Source: Pseudomaricurvus alkylphenolicus (lineage in GTDB: Bacteria; Pseudomonadota; Gammaproteobacteria; Pseudomonadales; Cellvibrionaceae). From it: a stretch of 64,000 bases of DNA. A model generated the notes under the pieces. The model did no database searches, had not been told where the DNA came from, and was given only the letters and a program-made list of their open reading frames with translations. This document shows, in pieces, positions 44,801 through 52,700 of this stretch (positions within the stretch are counted from its first letter, which is position 1; each line of letters begins with the position of its first letter). Location: the NCBI RefSeq assembly GCF_011683955.1, contig NZ_JAAQPI010000015.1:62001-126000 (forward strand). Direction: 5' to 3'. The position numbers and the translations under genes were made by a program.

Positions 44801-45417
44801 GTCACCATTGCCACCCAGCAGCCACTAAAACGCGACAACTCAATGCCGTAAAGGCCGTAATCCAACACCTCCTGCACATTGGCCGGATTCAACACCGGCA
44901 TATGCATATCCACAAACGCAAACTCGCTTTGGCCGGGATAGGAAGAAGACTTACAGCCGTGGTCATCACCGGCGACCACCAACACACCGCCGTTCTCGGA
45001 GGAACCGGCGGCATTGCCATGGCGAAACGCATCGGTCGATCTATCCACCCCCGGTGTTTTGCCGTACCAAATGCCACAAACCCCGTCGACTGTCGCGCCC
45101 TCGAACAGATTCACCTGCTGGGAACCCCAGACCGCTGTCGCACCCAGCTCTTCGTTAACACCAGGCTGAAACTTGATGTTGTAGTCGTCGAGCAGTGGTT
45201 TATTGCGAGTAAGCTGCAAATCGTAACCACCCAGGGGTGAACCTCGGTAGCCGGAAATAAAGACACCGGTGTTCAAGTCCCGGGCGCGGTCACGGCGCAT
45301 CTGCTCCATGGGCAGGCGCACCAGGGCCTGTATACCGGAGAGCAGAACACGGCCTTTCTCTACGGTGAAGCGGTCGGATAGGGAGATTTTTTTATTTTCC
45401 GGGGGGGTGGCAGTCAT
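41884..45417 (-). CDS. Fused indolepyruvate/2-oxoacid:ferredoxin oxidoreductase, paralogue 2
   Basis: A 1177-residue homologue of the protein at 28.6 kb with the same order: thiamine-diphosphate half starting GVFISGYRGSPLGGYD, CSGCPHNTST, ferredoxin-type CEGCGDCSVQSNC and CNKDISCVKGFCPSF, gamma domain GIGGTGVVTVGALMSMAAYI, and the C-terminal DUF6537-type region. The start MTATPPENK at 45417 has AGAGGAT upstream; eight further in-frame codons to 45441 cross that site. It is upstream of leucine dehydrogenase and downstream of the aminotransferase and dehydrogenase operon, from which it is separated by a MITE. The two paralogues probably differ in substrate, aromatic versus branched. Confidence 0.9.
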   Translation of the reverse strand: MTATPPENKKISLSDRFTVEKGRVLLSGIQALVRLPMEQMRRDRARDLNTGVFISGYRGSPLGGYDLQLTRNKPLLDDYNIKFQPGVNEELGATAVWGSQQVNLFEGATVDGVCGIWYGKTPGVDRSTDAFRHGNAAGSSENGGVLVVAGDDHGCKSSSYPGQSEFAFVDMHMPVLNPANVQEVLDYGLYGIELSRFSGCWVAMVTLTENMDSAATVEVDPERVQIEHPDDVEMPEGGLNIRLGDTPLAQEERLWRYKRPAALAFCRKNKLNKVVLDNPDAKLGIVTAGKAHLDLMQAMDELGIDETKAKALGIRILKVGMTYPLDVAGIREFARGLDYLFVVEEKRSLMEVQLKEELYNVEVVDPNFPKIIGKLDSQDNPLLPAYGELSPAIVADVLLRALPGEYRDEVIEARLETLKTNRELANQCQLQTQRSPFFCSGCPHNTSTKLPEGSRALAGIGCHYLVQTMERDTHTFTQMGGEGVSWIGQSHFTETPHVFVNLGDGTYFHSGVLAIRASIAAKVNITYKILYNEAVAMTGGQPHDGELRPDMIAAQVLAEGVEKLVVVMDDVNKYRGKLQFPSNAEIRQRDELDEVQRELREVKGVTCILYDQTCATELRRKRKRGVLPDPKRRAFINDLVCEGCGDCSVQSNCISVEPKETEFGTKRQINQTTCNKDISCVKGFCPSFVTVEGGELRKPESVDADFIALGESLPQPSLPSLETPWSVLVTGIGGTGVVTVGALMSMAAYIEGKAATTLDQTGLAQKGGSVYSHIRLANHNDQLHAVRISDASADALIACDLVAASVEATCVSKLNKDKTLAVINSDVMPTSAFVLGKNIGDESQQMMDLIDTRSARLGRVDGTGLTQQALGSTTTANIFMLGYAWQMGAVPLALESLYQAIELNGVAILDNKRAFNAGRLACAEPAKLQQILRSDNTEETDVDISLDAMVARRVEFLGDYQDQNYSNRYRKLVQTVHNKEQQVAPGSETLSRAVARFAFKLMAYKDEYEVARLYSDGRFQQQLKEAFTGDYQLTYHLSPPLLAAKDKQSGRPRKLRFGPWMGAAFKLLTKFKGLRGTAFDVFGYHPERKQERRLIESYFATIEKLLTGLRTDNLEFATQIASLPDGIRGYGPVKQASLREVCGRWQVMVRRFEQGETGHREGVGVQQVDFSLDQLPG

Positions 45418-45684
45418 TAACGGAATATCCTCTGGACCCAATGAATCGGCGATTGGATTGCGCGGTTTGAATTCAGAAAGATTACCGGGGAGAGGGTGTG
45501 AATGCTTTGCTTTATCTATTGATAAATATCTGGATATTGTATTTTCATCCTAACATTCATTATCTTTTAGAAATAATTTAGTCGTCAATCAACTAAAACC
45601 GAGACTCAGACCACATTCGCAGTGTGCCAATGTTATATGGAATGGCACTCTTCAACTTTATAGGGACTTAGCTATAGCAGGTGT

Positions 45685-46030
45685 GTGCCATAACCGGTCT
45701 TAGAAATTCGCAGGATTGGTACTCTGACGGCGTTGTTTATGCGTAGGGCGGATTAGGCGCTTGCGCCGTAATCCGCCGGTTCTGCCGGTTCTGCCGGTTC
45801 TGCCGGTTCTGCCGGAGATGTTCGTTGGCTTCGGCCCGGTTTTTAACACCCTTGAATGTGCCTGTAACAGGTGATTTGTACACGGCCGCCGCCAATTTAA
45901 ACCTTCGGCGGATCGGTGGATTACGAAGCGCAAAGCGCTTCTAATCCACCCTACGTCGTGCGGTCGTTGCAGACATTATCGAACGCCCATGGTGCCCTGA
46001 ACCAGGATTATGAACTTCCGGTTATGGCAC
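45685..46030 (+). mobile_element. MITE-like element with terminal inverted repeats, copy 1
   Basis: A 346-bp non-coding element with ends GTGCCATAACCGG and CCGGTTATGGCAC. It contains two hairpins, one built on GGGCGGATTAGGCGC/GCGCCGTAATCCGCC and one on GGTGGATTACGAAGCGC/GCGCTTCTAATCCACC. A second copy lies inverted at 57289-57607. It differs from that copy mainly by four instead of one GCCGGTTCT units, which exactly accounts for the 27-base length difference. No transposase lies nearby, and no clear target duplication could be seen. It has inserted 18 bases past the aminotransferase stop. Confidence 0.75.
45776..45816 (+). repeat. 9-bp tandem repeat inside MITE copy 1
   Basis: Four tandem copies of GCCGGTTCT, ending in GCCGG. 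The other MITE copy has a single unit at the same place, so the tract expanded, or contracted, after the copies separated. Confidence 0.75.
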
Positions 46031-46048
46031 TCAACAGACTGCCATTCC

Positions 46049-47293
46049 TTAAATCACCGTTTTTAAAGCCGCAACCAAATAGCCAAGATTATCCGCGTTA
46101 ATTCCAGACAAATTAATCCGGCTATTACTCGCCATATAAACACTCTTCTCCTGGCGCAGCTTCTCCACCTGCAACTCACTCAGCCCCAAAAACGAGAACA
46201 TCCCCTGCTGGTGGGCAATATGCCCAAAGCGATCCCGCAGCCCGGCCTCGGTCACCGCCAGATCAAACATGGTCCGCACCGAAGCAATCCGCTCACGAAT
46301 ACGATCCAGCTCAAAGCCCCAGGTTTCCCTAAGCTCAGGCGTGGAGAGAATAATCTTAACCACATTGCCACCATGAGTCGGCGGCACAAAGTAGTAACCA
46401 CGCACGATATCCAGCGCCTGGCTCTGGCAGATTTCCGCCAGTTTTACGTTGGGCGCAATTACAGAGAAAGTACCTGCCCTCTCACGATAAAGCGCGAAGT
46501 TCTTGGAGCAGGACGCGGTAATAATCACCTCCGGCAGTTGATCTGCCAACAGCCGCAGTCCGGCCGCATCCTGATCCAGTCCTTCGCCAAAGCCCTGGTA
46601 AGCAATATCCACAAATGGGATAAAACCCTGCTGCTTGGCGAGATCGGCAATGGCTTGCCATTGCTCCAGGGTCAGGTCTGCGCCGCTGGGGTTGTGACAG
46701 CAGCCGTGTAGCAATACCACATCACCGGCAGGTACCTTGGCCAGGGTTTCCAGCATGGCGGCAACATTAACTTCGTGACCCGTGTAGTCGTAGTAAGGAT
46801 ATTCTTTTAAAGGCAAGCCGGTACGGGCCAGCAGTGGCTGGTGGTTAACCCAGGTGGGGTCCGGCAGCCATAAGGTGGCATTGGAGTTGCAACGTAAGAT
46901 AAAGTCCGCCGCGATTCGCAACGCACAACTGCCGCCCGGTGTTTGGATACTGGCGATGCGTTGGTCGGCAAGCACGGGGTGCCGGTCGTCCAGCAACAGT
47001 TTTTCAATGGAATCGATAAACACTTCATCACCCCGCGGCGCAATATAGGCCTTGGAATCTTCGGTGTTGACCAGCAGCTGCTCGGCCTGCTTAACCGAGT
47101 CCATCACCGGCGCCAGGCCGGCTTCGTCTTTATACACACCAACGCCCAAATCGACTTTGTTGGGATTGGTATCCTGGCGGAACAAAGCACTTAAACCCAG
47201 CAAAGGGTCAGCGGGCAACGCCGAGAGTCCACCGGTAAAGCCTCGGGGAATGACGGCATTGGCCGAGGTGTGGACACGCAGAGAATGACTCAT
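46049..47293 (-). CDS. Aromatic/aspartate-type aminotransferase (class I)
   Basis: A 414-residue fold type I aminotransferase of the aspartate/tyrosine family. Visible are the KVDLGVGVYKDEAGLAPVMD N-terminal motif, LHGCCHNPSGADLT (Asn that contacts the cofactor), and the pyridoxal lysine in ITASCSKNFALYRERAG. The family transfers amino groups from aspartate, tyrosine, phenylalanine or tryptophan. The operon context with a 2-oxoacid dehydrogenase and an indolepyruvate-type oxidoreductase favours aromatic substrates. It starts 21 bases after the E2 gene. Confidence 0.9.
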   Translation of the reverse strand: MSHSLRVHTSANAVIPRGFTGGLSALPADPLLGLSALFRQDTNPNKVDLGVGVYKDEAGLAPVMDSVKQAEQLLVNTEDSKAYIAPRGDEVFIDSIEKLLLDDRHPVLADQRIASIQTPGGSCALRIAADFILRCNSNATLWLPDPTWVNHQPLLARTGLPLKEYPYYDYTGHEVNVAAMLETLAKVPAGDVVLLHGCCHNPSGADLTLEQWQAIADLAKQQGFIPFVDIAYQGFGEGLDQDAAGLRLLADQLPEVIITASCSKNFALYRERAGTFSVIAPNVKLAEICQSQALDIVRGYYFVPPTHGGNVVKIILSTPELRETWGFELDRIRERIASVRTMFDLAVTEAGLRDRFGHIAHQQGMFSFLGLSELQVEKLRQEKSVYMASNSRINLSGINADNLGYLVAALKTVI

Positions 47294-47314
47294 GATAACT
47301 TCCTCAGGGAGCCC

Positions 47315-48904
47315 TTACTGGCCCCAGTTTTCAATGGTTTCCACAAACACACTTAAAAATTGATTGGTCTGGAATGCGTCGACGGCACGATGGTCGATGC
47401 TCAGGGAGACGTAACACATGGGCTTGATTTGCATTTCGTCCTTGCCGTCCACCTCGGTTACCACCACGCGTTTTTCCAACTTGCCAATTCCCAGAATCGC
47501 CACCTGGGGTTGATTGATAATAATCGGCGCGGCAAACAAACTGCCGCTCACACCGTGGTTAGAGATAGTAAAGGTACCGTTCTTCATATCCGCTGGGGTC
47601 AGCTTGCCAGCGCGGGCCTTGTCGGTCTGTGCATGCAGCGCCTGGGCGATATCGAACAGTCTTTTCTCCTGTACCCTTTGCACTACAGGCACCACCAAAC
47701 CATCGTCGCCCAGGGCGGTGCCGACACCGATATTGATGTCGTCAAAAATTTCCAACGCGTGATCGTGGTAGCGGGCATTCATTTGCGGCACCACTTGCAT
47801 GGCCTTAACGGTGGCCGCCAAAAAGTACGCGGTAAAGGTCAACTTGACACCTTCGTCCGCAAACTCTTTTTTGTGCCAACGGCGGTGTTCAATAATGTTG
47901 GACATATCCATTTCGAACACGCTGGTCACGTGAGGCGAGGTGTGCAGCAGGCTCTCCACCATATGCTTGGCGATGGCCTTACGCATCGGCGTATGAGGCA
48001 CCTCGCGGCTGGGCATGCCACTGGCGGGCAGCGACACTGGCGCGGCGGTTTTCACAGTCTCTACTGTTTCCAAAATACGAGACTGCGGATTTTTCAGGTA
48101 CGCCAACACATCATCACGTGTCACACGTCCGCGACGACCGGAACCGGTGATCAGATTAATATCCAGATTGTTTTCCCGCAGCAATTTACGCACGGCGGGG
48201 CCAACCAGATGGCGAGCACTGTCGGCGTCGGCTTGCGCGTCAGTTGCTGCTGATGGAACAGCGGACTGCGAGGCAGACTGAGTCGCCGCCGTTTGTTGAG
48301 CTGCATGAGACGCCACCGGTGCAGCGGCAGCTGAAGCTTGCGGTTGAGCGGCACCCGCACTGCCAATCAGGCCCAACACCGCATCGGGCTGAACCTCATC
48401 GCCCGGCGCGTTCGCAACCGAGAGTAAAACGCCACTGGCCGGTGCACATACCTCCATATTGACCTTATCGGTTTCCAACTCAACCAGCGGGTCACCTTCG
48501 TTAACGGTTTCACCCACGTCCACCAACCACTGGGCCAGTTTTGCAGCCGTACCCTCCAATTGGTCCGCGGGCAGAACAATCTCAACGGTCTCTGAGGCGG
48601 CGTCCGTCGCTGGTTCGATCGCTGCGCTTTCAACATCTGTGGCACCCGCCGTACCACCCTCAATCACACGCAGCTGGCCCAACACAGTCTCAGGCTCCAC
48701 GTCGTCACCCGCGTGTTTGTTGATCACAGCCAGCTGACCGGTCGCCGGTGCACATACCTCCATGTTGACCTTATCGGTCTCCAACTCAAGAATCGGCTCA
48801 CCCTCGGTGACCTCAGCGCCGTCTTCAATCAGCCACTGAGAGATTTTGGCGGCGGTGCCTTCCAGCTCGTCTGCAGGCAGTGTGATGTCAATCAATGCTT
48901 CCAT
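47315..48904 (-). CDS. 2-oxoacid dehydrogenase E2 component with two lipoyl domains
   Basis: A 529-residue dihydrolipoamide acyltransferase. Two tandem lipoyl domains carry Lys45 and Lys147, each in LETDKVNMEVCAPA. An Ala/Gln/Ser-rich linker follows, then the peripheral subunit-binding domain (VGPAVRKLLRENNLDINL and GRVTRDDVLAYL, about 230-275), and the catalytic domain ending in SLSIDHRAVDA, where the usual HRxxDG has Ala after the Asp. It differs from the one-lipoyl BkdB at 3.7 kb, so the two complexes are distinct. It lies 14 bases after the fused E1 gene. The exact 2-oxoacid is unproven; branched-chain or aromatic-derived is likely. Confidence 0.9.
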   Translation of the reverse strand: MEALIDITLPADELEGTAAKISQWLIEDGAEVTEGEPILELETDKVNMEVCAPATGQLAVINKHAGDDVEPETVLGQLRVIEGGTAGATDVESAAIEPATDAASETVEIVLPADQLEGTAAKLAQWLVDVGETVNEGDPLVELETDKVNMEVCAPASGVLLSVANAPGDEVQPDAVLGLIGSAGAAQPQASAAAAPVASHAAQQTAATQSASQSAVPSAATDAQADADSARHLVGPAVRKLLRENNLDINLITGSGRRGRVTRDDVLAYLKNPQSRILETVETVKTAAPVSLPASGMPSREVPHTPMRKAIAKHMVESLLHTSPHVTSVFEMDMSNIIEHRRWHKKEFADEGVKLTFTAYFLAATVKAMQVVPQMNARYHDHALEIFDDINIGVGTALGDDGLVVPVVQRVQEKRLFDIAQALHAQTDKARAGKLTPADMKNGTFTISNHGVSGSLFAAPIIINQPQVAILGIGKLEKRVVVTEVDGKDEMQIKPMCYVSLSIDHRAVDAFQTNQFLSVFVETIENWGQ

Positions 48905-48918
48905 GATGGTGTCGCCCC

Positions 48919-51072
48919 TTAAATCTCAATCAGGTCTTGCATGGTGGCAGCAATGCGCTCGATAGACGGTACCGCCGCCTCCAGCAGATGAATATTGTGG
49001 GGGCTGGGAATATCCGGGCTACACAGGCGCTGTACCGGCGCGTCCAGATCAAAGAAGGCCTTGTCCGACAGCACCGCAGCAATCTCAGCGCCGAAGCCGG
49101 CGGTCATGTTGTCCTCATGTACAATCAGACAGCGGCCGGTTTTCTTAACGGAGGCCAGCACGCAGTCTTCGTCCCAGGGCTGCAACGTGCGCAGGTCGAT
49201 CACCTCAATGCTCATATCATGGCTTTTGGCCAGGATCTTGGCGGCCTTTTCGCAACGCTCAACCATGGCGCCCCAACAAACCACCGTCAGCTTGTCGCCT
49301 TCCATCAAGGTGTTGGCCTTGCCAAAGGGAATTACAAACTCATCGCCAGGGTATGGTCGGCGCGACCAGATATTGTCGAGCAGGTTACGATGCTCAAAGA
49401 AAATGGTGGGGTTGTTGTCACGCAACGCGTAGCGCAGCAGACCGGCCGCGTCCTCGGCGTTGGAGGGCATGGCCACCTGCCAGCCCACCTTGTGGGCCCA
49501 CTCCACTTCGTCGCTCATGGAGTGCCAAGGGTCGCCACGGCGGGCGAAACCGCCGGGCACACGCACCACCATGGGCGCGGCAAACTGATTATTGGTACGC
49601 CAGCGCATAATACCGGTATCCGACAGCTGTTCGGCAGCGGGTTCGGCGTACTTGCGGAACTGAATCTCGGGCACAGGCATCAGGCCGGCCAGGGCCATAC
49701 CCACGGAGCGGCCGATAATACCCTCCTCCGACAGGCTGGTATCAAACACACGCTTATCGCCAAATTTCTCGTTCAGGCCCAGGGTTGCACCGTGAACGCC
49801 ACCCTTGGGCCCAACGTCCTCACCAAACACCAATACCTTGGGGTTAGTCTCCAGCTCGTGATCCAGCACCTTTCGAATCGCCGTCTGCATATTCAGGCGC
49901 GAGCCCTCAGGCTTGGCCTCGGTACTGGAGGCCGGAAAGATATGACCGTCGGCGGCGAGGCCACCGCGCAGCTGAGCTTTGCCCTCCTCGGCAAAAACAA
50001 AACGGGTCAGATTCTCGACATTGGGCTCGGGGCGCTGCTTGGCTTTCTCCACCGCCGTTCGCACTTCTTCAAACGCTTGCTCCTCCAGCTCCTGCCACTC
50101 ATTCACATCCAGAATGCTCTGTTCCAGCAGATAATTGCGCAGCTTGGGCAGCGGGTCGCGGGCCTGCTCCTCAGCGATAAACTCCTCGGACTTATAGGTC
50201 TGCGTATCCTGGAAGGTATGGCCACACAAACGGGGCACTCTAAGGCGCAGCAAACAGGGGCCTTCGCCGGAGCGCACATGCTCAACGGCCTCGGCAATCA
50301 AACGCGGGGTCAGCTCGGGATCGGTACCGTCGCCATCCACAATCTTCAGGTTTTTGTAAGCGGCCAGATTGGCCACCTGATCACCACCGGGGGTCTGCAC
50401 CTCTTGAGGTACCGAGATGCCGTAACCGTTATCTTCGATATAAAACAGATGCGGCAGCTTGTTGGTGGTGGAGATATTCAGAGACGCCCAGAAACCACTG
50501 GTGGACATGGACGAATCCCCGCCCATGGAGAGACCAATAGCTCCCTGATAGTGACTGTCGTTAAGCTGATCGCGGTGATACGCAATCGACTGGGCCCAAC
50601 CGGCAATGGGTGAATACTGGGCGCCTACACCGCCGCACATAGGGAACAACATAGCGCCGTTGCGCTCGGGGTTGGGGTAATTGCACACCACGCCAATATC
50701 GCGGCCATCACTGTAACTGCCGGACTTGGCCATGGGCGCTGCGACCGCCTCTTCGATATCCAGCCCCAGAGACAACACAAACGGGCGCGAGCGGTAATAG
50801 CCGGTGGCGGCGTCGTGGGGATGAGTCAGCATAGAGCCCAACAGAATCTGCGCCAGGTCGTGACCACGGGCGGAGAACTGGTTAAACACCAACTTGGCCG
50901 GAACCAACTCCTTTTCCTCAATGGTATCCATCGCACGGGACAACAGCAGCAGGTACGCCACCCGGGGCCAATCCACGACGGTATCGCGACCGCCTTCACG
51001 GCTCGCGTAGCCGCTCAGTAAACCACCACCTATCTCTTTGTATTTATTAGGGTTTTTAATATCTGTACGCAT
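48919..51072 (-). CDS. Fused 2-oxoacid dehydrogenase E1 (alpha plus beta)
   Basis: A 717-residue thiamine-diphosphate E1 in which the alpha and beta subunits are one chain. The alpha part has GLSMGGDSSMSTSGFWASLN and the IEDNGYGISVP strand of the cofactor motif; the beta part begins around residue 390 (VLFGED-like VLVFGEDVGPKGGVHGATLG) and ends with LIVHEDNMTAGFGAEIA. It heads an operon with the two-lipoyl E2 and the aminotransferase, opposite an Lrp/AsnC gene. Together with the separate alpha/beta E1 at 1.5 kb this gives two 2-oxoacid dehydrogenases in one window. Confidence 0.9.
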   Translation of the reverse strand: MRTDIKNPNKYKEIGGGLLSGYASREGGRDTVVDWPRVAYLLLLSRAMDTIEEKELVPAKLVFNQFSARGHDLAQILLGSMLTHPHDAATGYYRSRPFVLSLGLDIEEAVAAPMAKSGSYSDGRDIGVVCNYPNPERNGAMLFPMCGGVGAQYSPIAGWAQSIAYHRDQLNDSHYQGAIGLSMGGDSSMSTSGFWASLNISTTNKLPHLFYIEDNGYGISVPQEVQTPGGDQVANLAAYKNLKIVDGDGTDPELTPRLIAEAVEHVRSGEGPCLLRLRVPRLCGHTFQDTQTYKSEEFIAEEQARDPLPKLRNYLLEQSILDVNEWQELEEQAFEEVRTAVEKAKQRPEPNVENLTRFVFAEEGKAQLRGGLAADGHIFPASSTEAKPEGSRLNMQTAIRKVLDHELETNPKVLVFGEDVGPKGGVHGATLGLNEKFGDKRVFDTSLSEEGIIGRSVGMALAGLMPVPEIQFRKYAEPAAEQLSDTGIMRWRTNNQFAAPMVVRVPGGFARRGDPWHSMSDEVEWAHKVGWQVAMPSNAEDAAGLLRYALRDNNPTIFFEHRNLLDNIWSRRPYPGDEFVIPFGKANTLMEGDKLTVVCWGAMVERCEKAAKILAKSHDMSIEVIDLRTLQPWDEDCVLASVKKTGRCLIVHEDNMTAGFGAEIAAVLSDKAFFDLDAPVQRLCSPDIPSPHNIHLLEAAVPSIERIAATMQDLIEI

Positions 51073-51139
51073 GTGATTGCCAAATCCCGCTCATATGGAA
51101 AACATTTGAGCAGTTTATCCCTGCAACAGGGAAATTAAT

Positions 51140-51187
51140 TTGCGTATTTCATGAATATCGGGCTATCTTAGAAAGGAAATTTCTTAA
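51140..51187 (+). promoter_or_regulatory. Promoter and candidate autoregulatory operator of Lrp paralogue 2
   Basis: TTGCGT (51140-51145), 18 bases and TATCTT (51164-51169) form a promoter-like pair. Overlapping its -10 box and the expected start is the inverted repeat TTAGAAAGGAAATTTCTTAA (51168-51187). A strong AAGGAG precedes the ATG at 51216. An Lrp-family protein bound here would repress its own gene and could reach the divergent E1 gene. Confidence 0.45.
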
Positions 51188-51215
51188 ACTGACGAATTTT
51201 GAAAGGAGATTTCCA

Positions 51216-51677
51216 ATGGCCTTGGACCGATACGATCGTGCCATTTTACAGGCACTACAACGCGACGGCCGCCTCTCCAACCGCGATCTGGCCGAACGGG
51301 TGGGTCTCTCCGCCGCGCCCTGCTGGCGGCGGGTAAAACGGTTGGAGGACGAGGGCTACATCCGCAACTACATTGCTCTGCTTAACCCCCAAAAGCTGGA
51401 CCTGACGGTATTTGCCTTTGCGGAAATCTCCCTGGATAACCACCACGCTGACACCCTGGAGGCGTTTAACGAGGTGGTACAGTCATCGCCGGAGATTCTG
51501 GAGTGCCACTCGGTGAGTGGCTCGTTTGATTATTTGCTGAAGATTGTGGAAAAGGATATGCAATCTTATGAGCATTTTCTGAGTGGTACTCTTTTACAGG
51601 TACCTGGGATTCGGTCGGTGAGTACGATGTTCTCATTGAAGCAGGGAAAGGTTACGCGGGAGCTACCTATGAATTGA
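51216..51677 (+). CDS. Lrp/AsnC family transcriptional regulator, paralogue 2
   Basis: A 153-residue regulator with a helix-turn-helix (LDRYDRAILQALQRDGRLSN, then RDLAERVGLSAAPCWRRVK) and a RAM effector domain ending in STMFSLKQGKVTRELPMN. It resembles the BkdR/Lrp type that activates branched-chain 2-oxoacid dehydrogenase genes in pseudomonads. It is divergent from the fused E1-E2-aminotransferase operon and is the best candidate for controlling it. Confidence 0.9.
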   Translation: MALDRYDRAILQALQRDGRLSNRDLAERVGLSAAPCWRRVKRLEDEGYIRNYIALLNPQKLDLTVFAFAEISLDNHHADTLEAFNEVVQSSPEILECHSVSGSFDYLLKIVEKDMQSYEHFLSGTLLQVPGIRSVSTMFSLKQGKVTRELPMN

Positions 51678-51684
51678 AAGCCGC

Positions 51685-51909
51685 TCACTTCCCCAGCAAC
51701 ATTCCCTTCAGCTGCTTTGCCGCCACCTCCAGCGGCTTTTTCATCCGTCTTGGTCGAGCCAGCAGCTCCCCGGCGCAATTCGGGCACACATGATCCATCG
51801 AGCTGGCGCACCCTGCACAGAAGGTGCATTCGTAGGAGCAGATGTACGCCAGCTCCCGCTCGCCGGTGTCGGCGTTGCACTTTTCACATTGACACTTCAT
51901 TTTCAGCAT
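51685..51909 (-). CDS. DUF1272 family small cysteine-rich protein
   Basis: A 74-residue protein with a zinc-ribbon-like cysteine pattern: CQCEKC, then CSYECTFCAGCAS and CPNCAGELLARPRR. The spacing is characteristic of DUF1272, a widespread small proteobacterial family of unknown function, probably metal-binding. The ATG at 51909 has GAGAGGG upstream. It stops 7 bases from the convergent Lrp gene and follows the DJ-1/PfpI gene in the same direction, so the two may share a transcript. Confidence 0.88.
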   Translation of the reverse strand: MLKMKCQCEKCNADTGERELAYICSYECTFCAGCASSMDHVCPNCAGELLARPRRMKKPLEVAAKQLKGMLLGK

Positions 51910-51942
51910 GGCCGTTCCCTCTCGCGGAAGTTTTGTTGGTCT

Positions 51943-52572
51943 CTATTGCGTCTCGGCGCGGCGCTGCAGCGCCAATTGCATGATGTGAGCCGGAGCGGTT
52001 TCCGGTGAGCCCGCATTGAATGGCGGCTCTGGCTGGTATTCGATCACCAGCTGCAGTAGCTGGGCAAAGTCTTCGCCCGCCAATTGAGCCAGCAACGTCA
52101 GCCCCATATCGATGCCGGCCGAGACTCCGGCTGCAGTGATGTATTTACCACTCTCTACCACGCGGTCGGTGGAGACCTCCGCCCCCAGCTCCGCCAGAGT
52201 TTCGCGCATGGCCCAGTGGGTGGTGGCCTGGCGGTTGTGAAGCAGTCCCGCCGCTGCCAGCAGTAGGGAGCCAGTGCAGACGCTGGCGGTGCGCTGGGTG
52301 GTGGCGTCGATTTTACGCAACCATGCCAGAGTGGCTTCGCTTTCCATGGCTTTTAGGGTTTCTGAGCCACCGGGTATCAGCAGCAGGTCGGCGCTGTCGA
52401 TCTGGTCGATGCTGTACTCCGCCACTAGCTCAATGCCGGTGTCGGTTTTGACCGGGCCGACCGTTTCAGCCACCACTTTGACAGTGGTATCGGGAATGCG
52501 GGACAGCAGTTCGTGAGGGCCGATCAGGTCCAGTGCTGTCATGCCTGGATAGAGAAAGACAACCATTTGCAT
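51943..52572 (-). CDS. DJ-1/PfpI family protein
   Basis: A 209-residue protein with the class I glutamine-amidotransferase-like fold. The N-terminal strand is MVVFLYPGMTALDLIGPHEL and the nucleophile elbow is TASVCTGSLLLAAAGLL with the catalytic Cys. Relatives include isonitrile hydratase, glyoxalase III-type enzymes and proteases, so the reaction is not settled. The start at 52572 has AAGGAG 8 bases upstream; 12 in-frame codons beyond it are not needed. It is divergent from a GlxA-type regulator whose N-terminal domain is of the same fold, which suggests joint action or regulation. Confidence 0.85.
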   Translation of the reverse strand: MQMVVFLYPGMTALDLIGPHELLSRIPDTTVKVVAETVGPVKTDTGIELVAEYSIDQIDSADLLLIPGGSETLKAMESEATLAWLRKIDATTQRTASVCTGSLLLAAAGLLHNRQATTHWAMRETLAELGAEVSTDRVVESGKYITAAGVSAGIDMGLTLLAQLAGEDFAQLLQLVIEYQPEPPFNAGSPETAPAHIMQLALQRRAETQ

Positions 52573-52700
52573 TGCTGTGACTCCTTCTTTCAAAGACAAA
52601 GTGGGCAAGAGATAAGCACAGCTTAGTCTCTGACCGCACTTGCAGAAATGACAATAAGCGACTAAATTCTGCCAACCACCAATTTACCCGGTTTACTTTC

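Larger units (their letters stand above)
45418..46048. other. Intergenic region containing MITE copy 1
   Basis: A 631-base gap between the aminotransferase and paralogue 2 of the oxidoreductase. The right 346 bases are the MITE, ending 18 bases from the aminotransferase stop codon. The left 267 bases are AT-rich with no gene and probably hold the promoter of the oxidoreductase gene; I could not pick a convincing -35/-10 pair. Confidence 0.6.

Noticed and set aside
45776-45816. Tandem repeat as a CRISPR array
   Set aside because: Units are 9 bases with no spacers and lie inside a MITE; no cas genes are present.
45685-46030. Full insertion sequence
   Set aside because: Length of 346 bp with no transposase frame; only non-autonomous, MITE-like status is supported, and target duplications are not clear.
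48937-50613. 558-residue frame antisense to the fused E1 gene
   Set aside because: Shadow of a recognised gene; the composition is Gly/His/Gln-rich as expected for antisense of GC-rich coding sequence.
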